64,000 bases of DNA from Sporofaciens musculi (GTDB taxonomy: Bacteria; Bacillota; Clostridia; Lachnospirales; Lachnospiraceae): positions 2,852,501 through 2,916,500 of the forward strand of contig NZ_WUQX01000001.1 in assembly GCF_009830285.1 (NCBI RefSeq), in the 5' to 3' direction. Made by a program: the position numbers and the translations under genes. The notes below the pieces were generated by a model that worked only from the letters and a program-made list of their open reading frames with translations, ran no database searches and was not told where the DNA came from. Below are positions 18,172 to 26,609 of this stretch, in pieces. Numbering within the stretch: the stretch's first letter is position 1; each line of letters opens with the position of its first letter.

Positions 18172-19026
18172 TTAGCGGCTGTCCCTGTTCCGTTTCCTCT
18201 GCAATTCACGCTCCAACAGTTTGATGATGGTGTCCTCCATCTGCTTGGGCGTTGTTCCTTTCGGGAAGTATTTCTTTAACCGCTCCATGCCGATTTTTAC
18301 GGTTTCTTTCTGGTTTCCCTTTTCCTCCGTCATAATGGAAAATATCATATCCATGTCAAGCCGCCCGCTCTGGCTCAAGGTTTTCATCCGCTGTGCCTGT
18401 GAGAGTGAGGGCGTTGCTTCCTCGCTCTCCATTGTGGCAAACAGGTTTTCCTGCTCGTCTTTCTTCAAAAAGGACAGCTCCACCGCAGGCGTGAGGGCGA
18501 TTTTCCCCTCGTCCACCATCTGTAAAATCGGCGGTATCAGTTCCGTCAATCGGATAAATCGCTGAACGGTCATCCTGCCAACGCCGAAGCCCTGCGCCAC
18601 CTTATCGTCTGTCCGCAACTTCGTCCCAACTTGTGACGAGGTTAGGTCTGTGCGGAAGCCCTGCCGTTTCATGGCTTCGGATTTCATCTTGTAGGCAAAC
18701 GCCCGCTCCGATGGCAGGATATTTTCTCGCTGCAAGTTGCTGTCTACAAGGGTGATAATAGCTCGGTCACGGTCTAAGGGCAGGACAAAAGCGGGGATTG
18801 TGTTTATCCCTGCAAGCTCCGAAGCACGCACACGCCGCTGTCCTGCAATGATTTCATAACCGTTCCCGTCCTCTTTCGGGCGTGTGATTATTGGCGTTAC
18901 AATGCCAAACTCTTTGATACTCTCTGCTAATTCTGACAGCATTTCGTCCTCCACCACATGAAACGGGTTATCGGGAAACGGATATAAATCTGCGGTCTTT
19001 AACACCTTAAAATCCTGTTTCTTCAT
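18172..19026 (-). CDS. ParB/RepB/Spo0J-family partition protein
   Basis: ParB-type DNA-binding CTPases help segregate plasmids. The ParB/Srx-like box reads EFGIVTPIITRPKEDGNGYE followed by IIAGQRRVRASELAG (about residues 53-70), then DSNLQRENILPSERAFAYKM. The helix-turn-helix is DDKVAQGFGVGRMTVQRFIR. It has 284 residues with a basic C-terminus. It begins 8 bases after mobV, so they form an operon. No ParA lies in element 1. Confidence 0.9.
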   Translation of the reverse strand: MKKQDFKVLKTADLYPFPDNPFHVVEDEMLSELAESIKEFGIVTPIITRPKEDGNGYEIIAGQRRVRASELAGINTIPAFVLPLDRDRAIITLVDSNLQRENILPSERAFAYKMKSEAMKRQGFRTDLTSSQVGTKLRTDDKVAQGFGVGRMTVQRFIRLTELIPPILQMVDEGKIALTPAVELSFLKKDEQENLFATMESEEATPSLSQAQRMKTLSQSGRLDMDMIFSIMTEEKGNQKETVKIGMERLKKYFPKGTTPKQMEDTIIKLLERELQRKRNRDSR

Positions 19027-19034
19027 TCACATTT

Positions 19035-20000
19035 CTACCTTTCTTTCGCTCTATTCCTGTTGCTTTTCTGCAATTCTTCCAATACCTCTGGCGGGATTTT
19101 GGAGAGCAGCCGCCCCATCTGCTCGTTGGTTTTCTGCAACTCAAATATCCTCTGGTTGGCTTTTTGTACCTTTAATTCCTGCTCGTACTTTTCATCACGC
19201 ATACGCCCCGCATAATCGGATTCCTGCCCGATTCTCTCATTCAAGCTGTCGATATACGCCTGCTGTTTGCCGATTTCCTTAGAGAATTTCTCCACGTCTG
19301 GGAGCCATGCCGCAATCAGTTCCAGAGCCTTGTCACGCTTTTTCCCTGCGTTAAAGGCGTTGATGTCGGAGAGGGCAGACACGATTTCCGCATATTGTTT
19401 ATCCAGTCTGCCGCCTAACTTATAGAGCCATGTGGGGATATGCTTCCGCTTCGTTTCCATTGAGGACTGACCTCTTTCAAGCTGATTCCAACGTGCGGAC
19501 ATCCGCTCATGGTAGGCGGTCTGCCACTCGGAAAGGCTCTTTTGGTTGCCTAAGATAGACTTCGCTGACAGCTTATTGTCGGGCGTAAGCGGAACAAAAC
19601 ATAGGTGCATATGGGGCGTCCTCTCGTCCATGTGGACGACTGCGGAGAGGATATTTTTCTTTCCCACACGCTCCGAAATGAAGTCAAGAGCTGTCTGGAA
19701 ATACGCTTTCTGTTCTTTGGGCGGTAACTGGTTCATAAATTCTGGCGAAGCGGTGATGAGCGTTTCCACCATCATCACGCTGTCTTTCCTCACTTTACAG
19801 CCCGCTTCGGCTACCATTCGGTTTATCTCTTTCTTGTAGGTGTAGCGGGGCGGCTTCACAAGATGGTAGTTATCTTTGGAGCGTCCCACGTCAATGTCTG
19901 GGTTGCTTTTATAGGCTTCTTTCTTCCGCTCGTTGTGGCGTTCGCAAGCCGCAACGCCGCCTGCTTTGCGTTTCTGGAAACGCAGGATTGCATAGGGCAT
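19035..20000 (-). CDS. MobV-family relaxase of element 1
   Basis: This relaxase should nick oriT and lead the single strand into a recipient cell. It starts MPYAILRFQKRKAGGVAACE, the Pre/Mob opening, with H22 in ERHNERKK. The metal-binding motif is HMDERTPHMHLCFVPLT (about residues 126-142). A long coiled C-terminus follows. It is 321 residues long, with a paralogue at 50860-51825. A pMV158-like nick site lies 220 bases upstream at 20221-20241, which fits MobV specificity. Confidence 0.92.
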   Translation of the reverse strand: MPYAILRFQKRKAGGVAACERHNERKKEAYKSNPDIDVGRSKDNYHLVKPPRYTYKKEINRMVAEAGCKVRKDSVMMVETLITASPEFMNQLPPKEQKAYFQTALDFISERVGKKNILSAVVHMDERTPHMHLCFVPLTPDNKLSAKSILGNQKSLSEWQTAYHERMSARWNQLERGQSSMETKRKHIPTWLYKLGGRLDKQYAEIVSALSDINAFNAGKKRDKALELIAAWLPDVEKFSKEIGKQQAYIDSLNERIGQESDYAGRMRDEKYEQELKVQKANQRIFELQKTNEQMGRLLSKIPPEVLEELQKSNRNRAKER

Positions 20001-20052
20001 AGTTCATCTTCCTTTCTTTCGGCGGGTAACTGTCACTTCCTGTCTTTGGTGC

Positions 20053-20416
20053 GTAACGGTCATGACGGTTATGACGGTGTTTTTGGGATACCCCCTCATA
20101 AGAGCCGCAACCGTCACGCCGATATTCTTTTATCCGAAGCGGAAAGCGTAGGATAAGCAGGGCGTAAGCCCTGCATTAAGGGAGTCCAGAGGGAACGTCT
20201 GGCACACGACTTTGCAGGGCAAAGTGTAGTGTGTTACACCCTGTAAACGCAGTCGGAAAAATCGGAGGATTTTTCTGACCGCAGGGGTGGCTTTATGAGC
20301 CGAAAAGGGCGAGTAATGCCCACGCCTGCATGTTGCGTTTACGGGGTGTTCTCCCGTAGGGATGACAGCGGCGGGGGTATCCCAAAAACACCGTCATCAT
20401 CGTCATGACCGTCACC
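20053..20416. repeat. GACGGT-type iterons and inverted repeats around oriT, element 1
   Basis: AACGGTCATGACGGTTATGACGGTG (in two halves at 20055-20079) leads into a GTTTTTGGGATACCCCC arm. The inverted arm GGGGGTATCCCAAAAACACCGTC lies at 20374-20396, followed by ATCATCGTCATGACCGTCACC. The repeats lie just downstream of repA and overlap its 3' end. They look like binding sites for the RepA-type protein, that is, a possible replication origin. Confidence 0.5.
20190..20245. other. oriT of the pMV158/MobV type, element 1
   Basis: GGGCAAAGTGTAGTGTGTTA followed by CACCCTG holds the MobM-type nick sequence TAGTGTG/TTA within an inverted repeat (GTGTAG...TTACAC). Upstream, CACACGACTTTGC gives a second pairing arm. 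This matches the known pMV158 family oriT in both sequence and place next to mobV. Confidence 0.8.
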
Positions 20417-21391
20417 CTCCACATCTTCCTGCCTTGCAAGGGAAATCATCCGCCCGCTGCTCCTGCGGCTGAAATCATAACGGATATGGTTTTCAAGCAG
20501 GAAATCAAGACGGTATTCATTCATCCACTTCGTCAAGACATTCGCCGCTGTCCCTGTTTCCCCCAGAGCGTCCAGTAACTCGGTGGCTGTGCCAGTCCAT
20601 CCCTCCCTGCCCTGCATGAAATCCACTAACCGAAAAAGAATATCTGGTATCGCTTCTTTCGCAAGCTGTTCCTGCTCTTTCCGTTCCACCAGTTCCCAAC
20701 TGCAATCACGGAAGCGGAGCTTAAACTCCTGATAGGGCGTGTCCCTGCCCGTCACATATAATTTTGCGGCATTGGACGCGCGGTTTTCCTGTTCCAGAAC
20801 AAAGGTTGCGTCCGCACTCCCCGTCAATCCCGTCGTGCCAGACACTTTGTTGAACACGTCGCTGTCATTCTGCTTTCGGATGTGGTGTACGACAATGACC
20901 GCCAGAGAGTGCCTGTCGGCAAAGCCTTTGATAAGGGAAATATCCCCATAGTCACTGGCATAAGCATTATCTTTGGAAGCGGTGCGGACTTTCTGCAAGG
21001 TATCAATGACAATGAGCCTGCTGTCTGGATATTCTTTCAGATAATCTTCCAACTGCACGATAAGACCGTCTGACAGCTTATCGCTTGCCACCGCAAAGTG
21101 AAGCCGCCCGCTTGCTTCGTCCGTCAAGCGGAACAGCCTGTCTTGTATGCGGCAGAATGTGTCCTCAAGGCAAAGGTAAAGCACATCGCCCTCCCGTGTC
21201 GGCATATCCCATAAGGGGATTCCCTGCGACACGCAGAGGCAGAGCTTTAACATGAGCCAGCTCTTGCCGATTTTCTGTGAGCCGCAGAACAGAGTTAAGC
21301 CCGTGGGTATCAGACCGTCCACTACAAAGGACGGCTTCTCAAGCGGCTCATAAAGGAGCGTGTCGGCATTGACCGTCTGTAACTTCTGCAT
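20339..21391 (-). CDS. RepA-type AAA ATPase of element 1
   Basis: A RecA/DnaB-like ATPase of the plasmid RepA type, likely a replicative helicase or loader. Walker A is FCGSQKIGKSWLMLKL (about residues 34-49), Walker B region is LIVIDTLQK, and VVHHIRKQND follows. The C-terminal part has a winged-helix-like segment TATELLDALGETGTAANVLT. ATG 21391 (MQKLQTVNAD) follows AAAGGAGG. The last about 25 residues are read from the iteron/inverted-repeat DNA. The paralogue at 52305 ends differently in the same repeats. Confidence 0.85.
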   Translation of the reverse strand: MQKLQTVNADTLLYEPLEKPSFVVDGLIPTGLTLFCGSQKIGKSWLMLKLCLCVSQGIPLWDMPTREGDVLYLCLEDTFCRIQDRLFRLTDEASGRLHFAVASDKLSDGLIVQLEDYLKEYPDSRLIVIDTLQKVRTASKDNAYASDYGDISLIKGFADRHSLAVIVVHHIRKQNDSDVFNKVSGTTGLTGSADATFVLEQENRASNAAKLYVTGRDTPYQEFKLRFRDCSWELVERKEQEQLAKEAIPDILFRLVDFMQGREGWTGTATELLDALGETGTAANVLTKWMNEYRLDFLLENHIRYDFSRRSSGRMISLARQEDVEGDGHDDDDGVFGIPPPLSSLRENTP

Positions 21392-21456
21392 GGGATTCCT
21401 CCTTTCGGGCAGTGTCTTTGGTTTTGCTGCACATAGGCGTTGACCTCCTTAAAAAG

Positions 21457-21489
21457 ATTTACTCCCACGGAAAAAGCGGGAGTATGTAA
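21457..21489 (-). promoter_or_regulatory. TTACATA-hairpin leader motif before repA, element 1
   Basis: On the minus strand TTACA is followed by TACTCCC, an 11-base loop, GGGAGTA and AATC, then AAGGAGG. This leader lies 66 bases before the repA start and matches the layout at parA and mazF. Confidence 0.55.
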
Positions 21490-21542
21490 TGCCGCCAATC
21501 CCATGCCTGTCAAGAGCGGATTTCTTTTTCGGGCGGTAATAG

Positions 21543-22016
21543 TCAAGGTTGGAGATATTTCTTCATTTCTGCCTTGACCTTTTCCCTTGCAACCGAAACA
21601 GACTTCTGGATAGCGGAAGCGGTGCAATGCTCCATCTCGGCTATCTGATAAAAGTTGAAATCATACTCGTAATAGAGCAGGAAACGCCGCCTCTGTATCT
21701 CTGGCAGTCGGGCAACCGCCTTATAGAACATTTCATTTCTTTCTTTTTCAATCATTCTTTCATCAAGCGTTTTAGGCACTCTTAACGCACGTCTGTAAAG
21801 CGTTTCGTCCCATACCTCGTTAAACTCCCTGTGCCGCTGGTTCCATTGCTGAAGATTCCTGTTCCTGCGCTCCATCTGCCGAAATTCAAGAAAGAGCTGT
21901 TCTGATACTTCCAACTCGTGAGATTCCCCCTGCCCGTCCTTAAAGCTGATAGAATACCTTGTGCCGCCCTCGGCGGCTTCTTCTTTCAGCATGTATGTCT
22001 TTGCCCCGTACGCCAT
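21543..22016 (-). CDS. sigma-70-like regulator, second of pair, element 1
   Basis: A 157-residue protein opening MAYGAKTYMLKEEAAEGG. The C-terminal half has LPEIQRRRFLLYYEYDFNFY and CTASAIQKSVSVAREKVKAE, a sigma region-4-like helix-turn-helix. It lies 66 bases downstream of the first sigma-like gene and upstream of repA. A likely regulator of element genes rather than a promoter-melting sigma, since region 2 is not recognisable. Confidence 0.75.
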   Translation of the reverse strand: MAYGAKTYMLKEEAAEGGTRYSISFKDGQGESHELEVSEQLFLEFRQMERRNRNLQQWNQRHREFNEVWDETLYRRALRVPKTLDERMIEKERNEMFYKAVARLPEIQRRRFLLYYEYDFNFYQIAEMEHCTASAIQKSVSVAREKVKAEMKKYLQP

Positions 22017-22082
22017 TTCCTTTCCTCCCGAAAAAAATTGGGTGAGAGGATTGCCCTCCCACCCAATAGCCCGTGGAAATGA

Positions 22083-22526
22083 TTAAATTTCCCCGAAAGG
22101 ATAAAAAATAGGCTTTAATTTTTTACGGAGCCGTTCAAGGCGTTTGTAGACCGCCCTTTCGGTAAGCCCTGCCATCGCCGCAATCTCCCTTGTGGAATAC
22201 CCCTGCATTTTCAGCAGGAGAATGAGCAGGGTATGCTTGTCCACTGTAAGCAATGCCTGATACAGCTTCTCGTCCTCAATCTCGTCCAGTAAGTCCGCAA
22301 CGGTATTCGGCTCTGCCTGCGGTTCGGTGTCCGCCATTCCCTCAAGGTATTCCCCGAAGTCGCTCGTCCATCGGTAAAACCGCCTGTTGGAATTAAAGTC
22401 TGCCCTGTCCTCTATGCGGATTTGCTCAATGACCGCTTCATCAACGCCACACTCCCGCAGCACTTTTTCTTCGGCTTCTTTCCAGATACGCCACTTCCTG
22501 TCCTCACGTCCGTGGTTGTATGCCAT
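22083..22526 (-). CDS. sigma-70-like regulator, first of pair, element 1
   Basis: From ATG 22526 (MAYNHGREDRKWRIWKEAEE) it encodes 147 residues. A helix-turn-helix reads MQGYSTREIAAMAGLTERAV then YKRLERLRKKLKPIF. The acidic middle has VADLLDEIEDEKLYQALLTV. It is read through the attenuator-like leader at 22539-22676. The copy in element 2 (54036-54479) is nearly identical. Confidence 0.8.
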   Translation of the reverse strand: MAYNHGREDRKWRIWKEAEEKVLRECGVDEAVIEQIRIEDRADFNSNRRFYRWTSDFGEYLEGMADTEPQAEPNTVADLLDEIEDEKLYQALLTVDKHTLLILLLKMQGYSTREIAAMAGLTERAVYKRLERLRKKLKPIFYPFGEI

Positions 22527-22538
22527 GTTCCTTTTCCT

Positions 22539-22676
22539 CCAATCTGAATTTTTGAAAATGTAAAAATCAGATTGGAAAGGCGGCGAACGACAGCCAACAG
22601 CGGAAACAGCCCTGCGGCATATTCCGATAAAAAACGACAAAAGAAAAACCGCAAAGGCTCTGTGACCTTTACGGTT
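22539..22676 (-). promoter_or_regulatory. attenuator-like leader, copy 2 (element 1)
   Basis: On the minus strand AACCGTAAAGG pairs with CCTTTGCGGTT and TTTCTTTT follows. Then CCAATCTGATTTTT and AATTCAGATTGG pair directly before the AGGA of the sigma-like gene. The spacing and both stems match the ICE copy at 8381-8513. Confidence 0.75.
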
Positions 22677-22720
22677 ATAGGAGATACATATTCTGTTAAG
22701 TGGAGATTCTACTTCTGGTT

Positions 22721-22852
22721 TCATGGCAAGAAGTAGACTTGCATGATTCGGGATAATTTTTTTACCTGGCTTCCTGCCATTCCCCGATATGCTATGTATA
22801 AGTCAAATCTGCATTGCATGAGCAGATAGATTACTGCCCGAAAAAAGAACAT
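22721..22852 (-). CDS. 43-residue conserved small protein, element 1
   Basis: It reads MFFFRAVIYLLMQCRFDLYI and ends SRIMQVYFLP. Element 2 encodes the same protein with changes (MSFFRAVIHLLMQRRIDLYI). Most differences are amino-acid substitutions with no frame loss, which suggests it is translated. It sits between the double hairpin and the attenuator of the sigma-like gene, the place of a leader peptide. Basic with a hydrophobic start. Function unknown. Confidence 0.6.
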   Translation of the reverse strand: MFFFRAVIYLLMQCRFDLYIAYRGMAGSQVKKLSRIMQVYFLP

Positions 22853-22948
22853 AAAAAATCCCCCACAAACTTCAAAACGAAGTCTGGGAGAGGATTTAAG
22901 TATGATAAAATAGCCCATCAAAACATCGTTTTTTTATTAAGTGGGCTT
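22853..22948 (-). promoter_or_regulatory. double-hairpin leader, copy 2
   Basis: On the minus strand GCCCACTTAAT pairs with TTGATGGGC around an ACGATG loop. Then CTCCCAGACTTCG pairs with GAAGTTTGTGGGG, followed by GATTTTTT and the ATG of the 43-residue gene. Confidence 0.6.
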
Positions 22949-22961
22949 GCCCTATTTTTGA

Positions 22962-23717
22962 TTATTTAGAAAACAAAAAATCTTTTACAACATCTACAAA
23001 CTTCTCTGCATTTGATAATATGGCGGGATGATTGCCTGTTGGGAATAAATATTTTCTGCCATTCGATACAAGCTGTTCCATTTGATTATATTCCTCTTCA
23101 AGATTTCCACGGCACATTGTATCTTCCTTACTACCAACAAATAGTATCGGCACTTCAAGCATTTCTAAAGGCTTATGGAATAATGGAAGTTTTGAATCAG
23201 CACATTCTACCAACGCTTTTGTATTAAGGTCAACGACAGTTTCCCAATCTTTTCCTTGACACCATTCATAAAACTGTCTGGAAAAATCGTTACTTTTTGC
23301 TGTCATTCTCTCTTTTAGAAGATTTTCCGAAAAATCGCTTTGAAGTGTTCTCCCATCAAAACTATCTGCAACAACCTTATATACAAGGTCTGGACGCTCT
23401 AATGCAACATTAACGGCAACCCATGCTCCGCCGCTTGTGCCTATCAAATTCACTTTTCCACAATCTAAGTATTCCAAAAACGCTATCACCTGTTGAGCCT
23501 GTGAATACCATAAATCCGACGGAAATTCCTCTACCCTATCAGATTGCCCATTGCCAAGAAAATCCATAAGAATCACCCTAAAACTATTTGTATATAAAGG
23601 TATTATATATTCAAACATCTTTGATGAGGCTGTATCTCCATGCAATAATACAACAGGCAAACCTGCCCCTATTTCATCGTAATAAATGTTCTTATCCCCA
23701 TATTTAAAAAATGCCAT
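22962..23717 (-). CDS. alpha/beta-hydrolase, element 1 cargo
   Basis: An esterase-like enzyme of 251 residues. VVLLHGDTASSKMFE holds the HG oxyanion motif, LIGTSGGAWVAVNVA the nucleophile elbow (Ser in GTSGG, about residue 95), SKEDTMC a probable acid position and TGNHPAIL the catalytic His. The substrate cannot be told; such genes carried by mobile elements sometimes detoxify. AT-rich compared with the element core, so it is probably a later acquisition. Confidence 0.85.
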   Translation of the reverse strand: MAFFKYGDKNIYYDEIGAGLPVVLLHGDTASSKMFEYIIPLYTNSFRVILMDFLGNGQSDRVEEFPSDLWYSQAQQVIAFLEYLDCGKVNLIGTSGGAWVAVNVALERPDLVYKVVADSFDGRTLQSDFSENLLKERMTAKSNDFSRQFYEWCQGKDWETVVDLNTKALVECADSKLPLFHKPLEMLEVPILFVGSKEDTMCRGNLEEEYNQMEQLVSNGRKYLFPTGNHPAILSNAEKFVDVVKDFLFSK

Positions 23718-23787
23718 TTACCATTCCTCCTGCCTTTTTAAGTTAATTGTAACAACATAAAAACAGATATAAAACCTTATAATCTTT

Positions 23788-23838
23788 CTGTAAATAAAAA
23801 TGCGCCATGAACAAATCATGGCACACTTTTATTTACAG
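23788..23838 (-). terminator. long hairpin terminator over the end of the CD3324-type gene
   Basis: CTGTAAATAAAAATGCGCCATGA pairs with TCATGGCACACTTTTATTTACAG (listed as two arms) around a 5-base loop. It overlaps the gene stop at 23833. Its AT-rich ends allow termination on either strand. Confidence 0.7.
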
Positions 23839-24102
23839 ATTATTTTGTTTTATTATCCGCTGAATACTTTTCTCGGATAAATAATACTTTTCTGCCAACT
23901 GCTTAATGCTCATTCCATCTTGGTAATCTGAACATATCTGGCAATTTCGAGAAGCTAAAAACTGCTTTGTATCGGTATTATCTCCCCAATGCTTTCTGTT
24001 TTCACTCTTTTTGGGGATATATATGGTTTTACCATCAACATATTTTTGTATTTGCTCTAATAACTCTTTCGGCAATAAATCAATCGGATTTTGACAGCCC
24101 AC
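23833..24102 (-). CDS. CD3324-family helix-turn-helix protein, element 1
   Basis: A small DNA-binding protein with NPIDLLPKELLEQIQKYVDG, YIPKKSENRKHWGDNT and a C-terminal helix-turn-helix MSIKQLAEKYYLSEKSIQRI. The start is GTG 24102 right after AGGAGG, inside a hairpin TCCTaagaaattttAGGAGG that could hide the ribosome site. A promoter framed by inverted repeats lies upstream, suggesting autoregulation. The paralogue is at 58652. Confidence 0.8.
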   Translation of the reverse strand: MGCQNPIDLLPKELLEQIQKYVDGKTIYIPKKSENRKHWGDNTDTKQFLASRNCQICSDYQDGMSIKQLAEKYYLSEKSIQRIIKQNNL

Positions 24103-24130
24103 TTTGCACCTCCTAAAATTTCTTAGGATT

Positions 24131-24194
24131 AGCAAAGGCTATTGTCATTTGCGATTATAATATGTTTTTATTGATGTATGCAATAGCCTTTGCT
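24131..24194 (-). promoter_or_regulatory. promoter bracketed by an inverted repeat
   Basis: On the minus strand TTGCAT (24183-24178), an 18-base spacer and TATAAT (24159-24154) form a sigma-A promoter. AGCAAAGGCTATTG (24131-24144) and its inverse CAATAGCCTTTGCT (24181-24194) lie on each side, so a bound dimer could block the promoter. The CD3324-type gene is directly downstream. Confidence 0.65.
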
Positions 24195-24323
24195 ATGCAA
24201 AAATTTTTGTTCCCATTTATCAAACACTTCCTTTCGCTATAATGCCAGTATTATAGCATATGCGTTTTGCACTGTCTATAAAATCTCATTCAAACGGGGA
24301 AATACAAACTTAAATTACGTCCA

Positions 24324-24698
24324 TTAATTATAAATAATTTCCTCGTTTACAATCTCTCTCGCACACGCCCTTATGTTATTGAGCCACCCTGTCCATTCTA
24401 GGGCGTTTTCTTCCTTTAGGCGTTCCGTTATGCCCTGTGCCTGTTTCATGCCCTCTATGAGCCTTTCAAAGCGTTCCTGTGCCTGCCTGTCGATGTCGGC
24501 AAGATAGGTGTTGAGCCTGCCACTTGTAAGAAGATTGGTATATGTAACCTTTCGGTACTGCTTCAGATAGTCCAAGAGCCGCTGTCCCCATATGCCCATC
24601 GGCTGTTCTTCTTCGGCGGGTAAAGCTATACATGGAATTAAATAATCTCCTTGCCTTTCGTATCTGCCGCCCAGTTCCTCAAAAATCGTCTTTGCCAT
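24324..24698 (-). CDS. tnpV: TnpV, element 1
   Basis: TnpV-family protein of 124 residues, found in Tn4451-type elements; its role is not well known. It opens MAKTIFEELGGRYERQGDYL and has the conserved KVTYTNLLTSGRLNTYLADI and AREIVNEEIIYN end. It is the first gene inside the right end of element 1, 57 bases from the GA junction. Confidence 0.85.
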   Translation of the reverse strand: MAKTIFEELGGRYERQGDYLIPCIALPAEEEQPMGIWGQRLLDYLKQYRKVTYTNLLTSGRLNTYLADIDRQAQERFERLIEGMKQAQGITERLKEENALEWTGWLNNIRACAREIVNEEIIYN

Positions 24699-24756
24699 TG
24701 TCTGTTACCTCCACATTCTTTTTTATTTTGAATGTCCGCAAAATCCGTCCTACATC

Positions 24757-25664
24757 CGACGGTCGCCACGGGCAATCTAAATTATGGATGGCAATTAGCC
24801 TGTCCTGCACGTTTGTACCTGCACCCATCTTCGGGGTAGAGCCGAACAGCACACGCACCTCACCGCTCCTTACCTTTGCGAACAGCTCTTTTTTCTGTGC
24901 ATCAGTAGTCGCTTCATGGATAAAACGCACCTGTTCCGCAGGGATTCCACGCTGTATAAGTTTCTTTCTCATATCATCATAGACATTATCAAACTGGTCG
25001 GGTATCATCTCAAAAGCATTTTCGCTGACTTCCTGCGTTTCTATTATCTTTTTATTGGTGGGTGTCGATAAATCACAAAAGGCGAGTTGTGCTGCTTTTG
25101 TGTCGGCGTGTTCCTCCCAGATGTGGTAAATATTATCCACGCAGGCGTTGACTTTGCTGTTCGGGTCGTCTGGCAGCATCGGGTCAATCAGCCTCTGGTC
25201 GAGTGCCAGTTTCCGCCCGTCATTCGTTATTTTGAGCATATTATCCTGTTGTGGCTTTACAAGCCTAGCCCTTACTTTCTCGGCTCGCTTGGCAAGCCCC
25301 GCCACCATTTCCGTCTGGATTTCGCTCGGATTGGTCTTGATATTGTGGTAGTTGACCTTTGGCACAGGCAGCTTTAGCATATCGGCAGTCTGAATGTCTG
25401 CCACCTCACGGAACATCTGCATAAGCTCTGGCAGGTTGTAAAATTTCGCAAACCTCGTCTTGGCTCGGTAGTTCGTACCCTCTGGGGAAAGCTCCAGAGC
25501 CGTAACCGTTTCGCCAAACGTGGACGCCCAACTGTCAAAATGCTGCAATCCGTTCCTTGCAAGGGTGTCATACTGCAAGTACCTCTGCACGGAATACATC
25601 TCGACCATCGAGTTTGAGATAGGTGTTCCCGTTGCGAAAATCACGCCACGGTTGCCCGTGATTT
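24757..25664 (-). pseudogene. giant ICE helicase, third piece
   Basis: About 302 codons between element 3 and element 1. It opens EITGNRGVIFATGTPISNSM, a SAT-like helicase motif III region (TGTPISN), and includes VRVLFGSTPKMGAGTNVQDR and HNLDCPWRPSD, motif V to the start of VI. Beyond 24757 the frame runs into element 1 and ends GRILRTFKIKKNVEV. The next helicase residue is at 15700. Confidence 0.9.
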
Positions 25665-25713
25665 CAGGGACGTGTTGTCAAGTGTGTTTTTAAACTTTTA
25701 TAATCGTAAACTC

Positions 25714-25929
25714 TTAATTTAACCGATTGCTCTGCTTTGATTGGCTTCCATAGACTATCAGAAATTCCATTCTTGTAAAGCCTGCTAACGCACCGTAAAA
25801 CGGCTTCGGACTTGACCAGAATTCCATTTCTGATGCAGGACAATCAAGCCAATCAATGGCGGTTTCCGCGTCCGGAACACCGGTTTCCAAAATTCCGGAA
25901 TGGAGGTTTCTTGAAGCAAGAATATTCAT
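25714..25929 (-). CDS. 71-residue frame near the element 3 end, doubtful
   Basis: Reads MNILASRNLHSGILETGVPD and AIDWLDCPASEMEFWSSPKP, with codon use more G+C-rich than the AT-rich cargo beside it. There is no good ribosome site. It may be a small gene, or a conserved noncoding end sequence that happens to be open. Confidence 0.3.
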   Translation of the reverse strand: MNILASRNLHSGILETGVPDAETAIDWLDCPASEMEFWSSPKPFYGALAGFTRMEFLIVYGSQSKQSNRLN

Positions 25930-25942
25930 TTGAGTTTAGTAA

Positions 25943-26598
25943 TTAATTATTAAGCCAAATAAAATTAGTATTTTCATCATATACAGCATTATAAATTATT
26001 TCTGCTAGCTGTTCTTCGCTTGCTGTTTTATTATTTTCCCCAATAATTCTACCTTCTGCATTATTATGTATGTCCATATTTTTATGTTCTAATTTAGTAT
26101 GCCCATCTACCTCCAAACCCGTAATATCCTTATCCTCGTGAGCCGTTGCAAACATTTCTGCTTTCTCACTTCCGATTAATATAACCATTTCTGCATTCCA
26201 CATACCATGTCTAAATGCATCACTCCTATCACCAAGCCCATTATAACCAAACTTTTTTTCTGTCTGTGTAGTTGCAATATTTTTGGCTGTATTTACTTTT
26301 AATGCATCAAGTGGATATCTAATGACTAATTTTTTTTCTGTATCCGTTAGAGAATTCCAAATATTACTTACACCACTATCTCTTCTCATAGAAACCTGTC
26401 TTACTATAAGCGTTTCTATTTCTTCATTCCCTTTTCTGGATTTTTCGATTTAATTTCAATAATAATCTTTATCAGTTCACCAAAATCATCATTTACTTGT
26501 ATTGCTAAAGCATTATTTGCTGCCATAGCCTCAATATTAAATCCGATTATCATCCATATGCATATTACAAATGTCAACAGTCTTATTTTCTTTTTCAT
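25943..26598 (-). pseudogene. secreted DUF6973-type protein, frameshifted
   Basis: The 5' frame has a signal peptide (MKKKIRLLTFVICIWMIIGF, cleavage probably after AMA) and stops at 26416. One base off, the sequence continues RKGNEEIETLIVRQVSMRRD into the 3' frame, which has GLGDRSDAFRHGMWNAEMVI, AHEDKDITG and MDIHNNAEGR, the DUF6973 pattern of conserved His, Glu and Asp. The break is in AAAAGGGA. The full protein would be about 212 residues, exported, and lies next to an ABC exporter. Its activity is unknown. Confidence 0.6.
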
Positions 26599-26609
26599 TG
26601 TATTCCTCT

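Larger units (their letters stand above)
15702..24755 (-). mobile_element. element 1: mobilizable TnpX-type element, 9.05 kb
   Basis: It splits the helicase gene between CPWRPSD (24757) and LEQRQGR (15700). The GA dinucleotide (TC on plus at 15701-15702 and 24755-24756) is shared by both junctions, as for Tn4451 TnpX. The ends carry imperfect inverted repeats, TTTTTTGCGGACAGTTCAA against ATTTTGCGGACATTCAAAA. From the right it holds tnpV, a CD3324-type regulator, an alpha/beta hydrolase, two sigma-like genes, repA, oriT, mobV, parB, ydbC-like, a small gene and tnpX. It lacks conjugation genes, so it must use a helper such as the ICE. Confidence 0.9.

Noticed and set aside
20053-20416. Repeats near oriT considered as a CRISPR array
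   Set aside because: Units are 6-9 bases without constant spacers and are arranged as inverted arms; no cas genes are present.
21322-21627. Minus-strand frame between the second sigma-like gene and repA
   Set aside because: It overlaps both genes and is not preserved in element 2, where the start of repA is clear.
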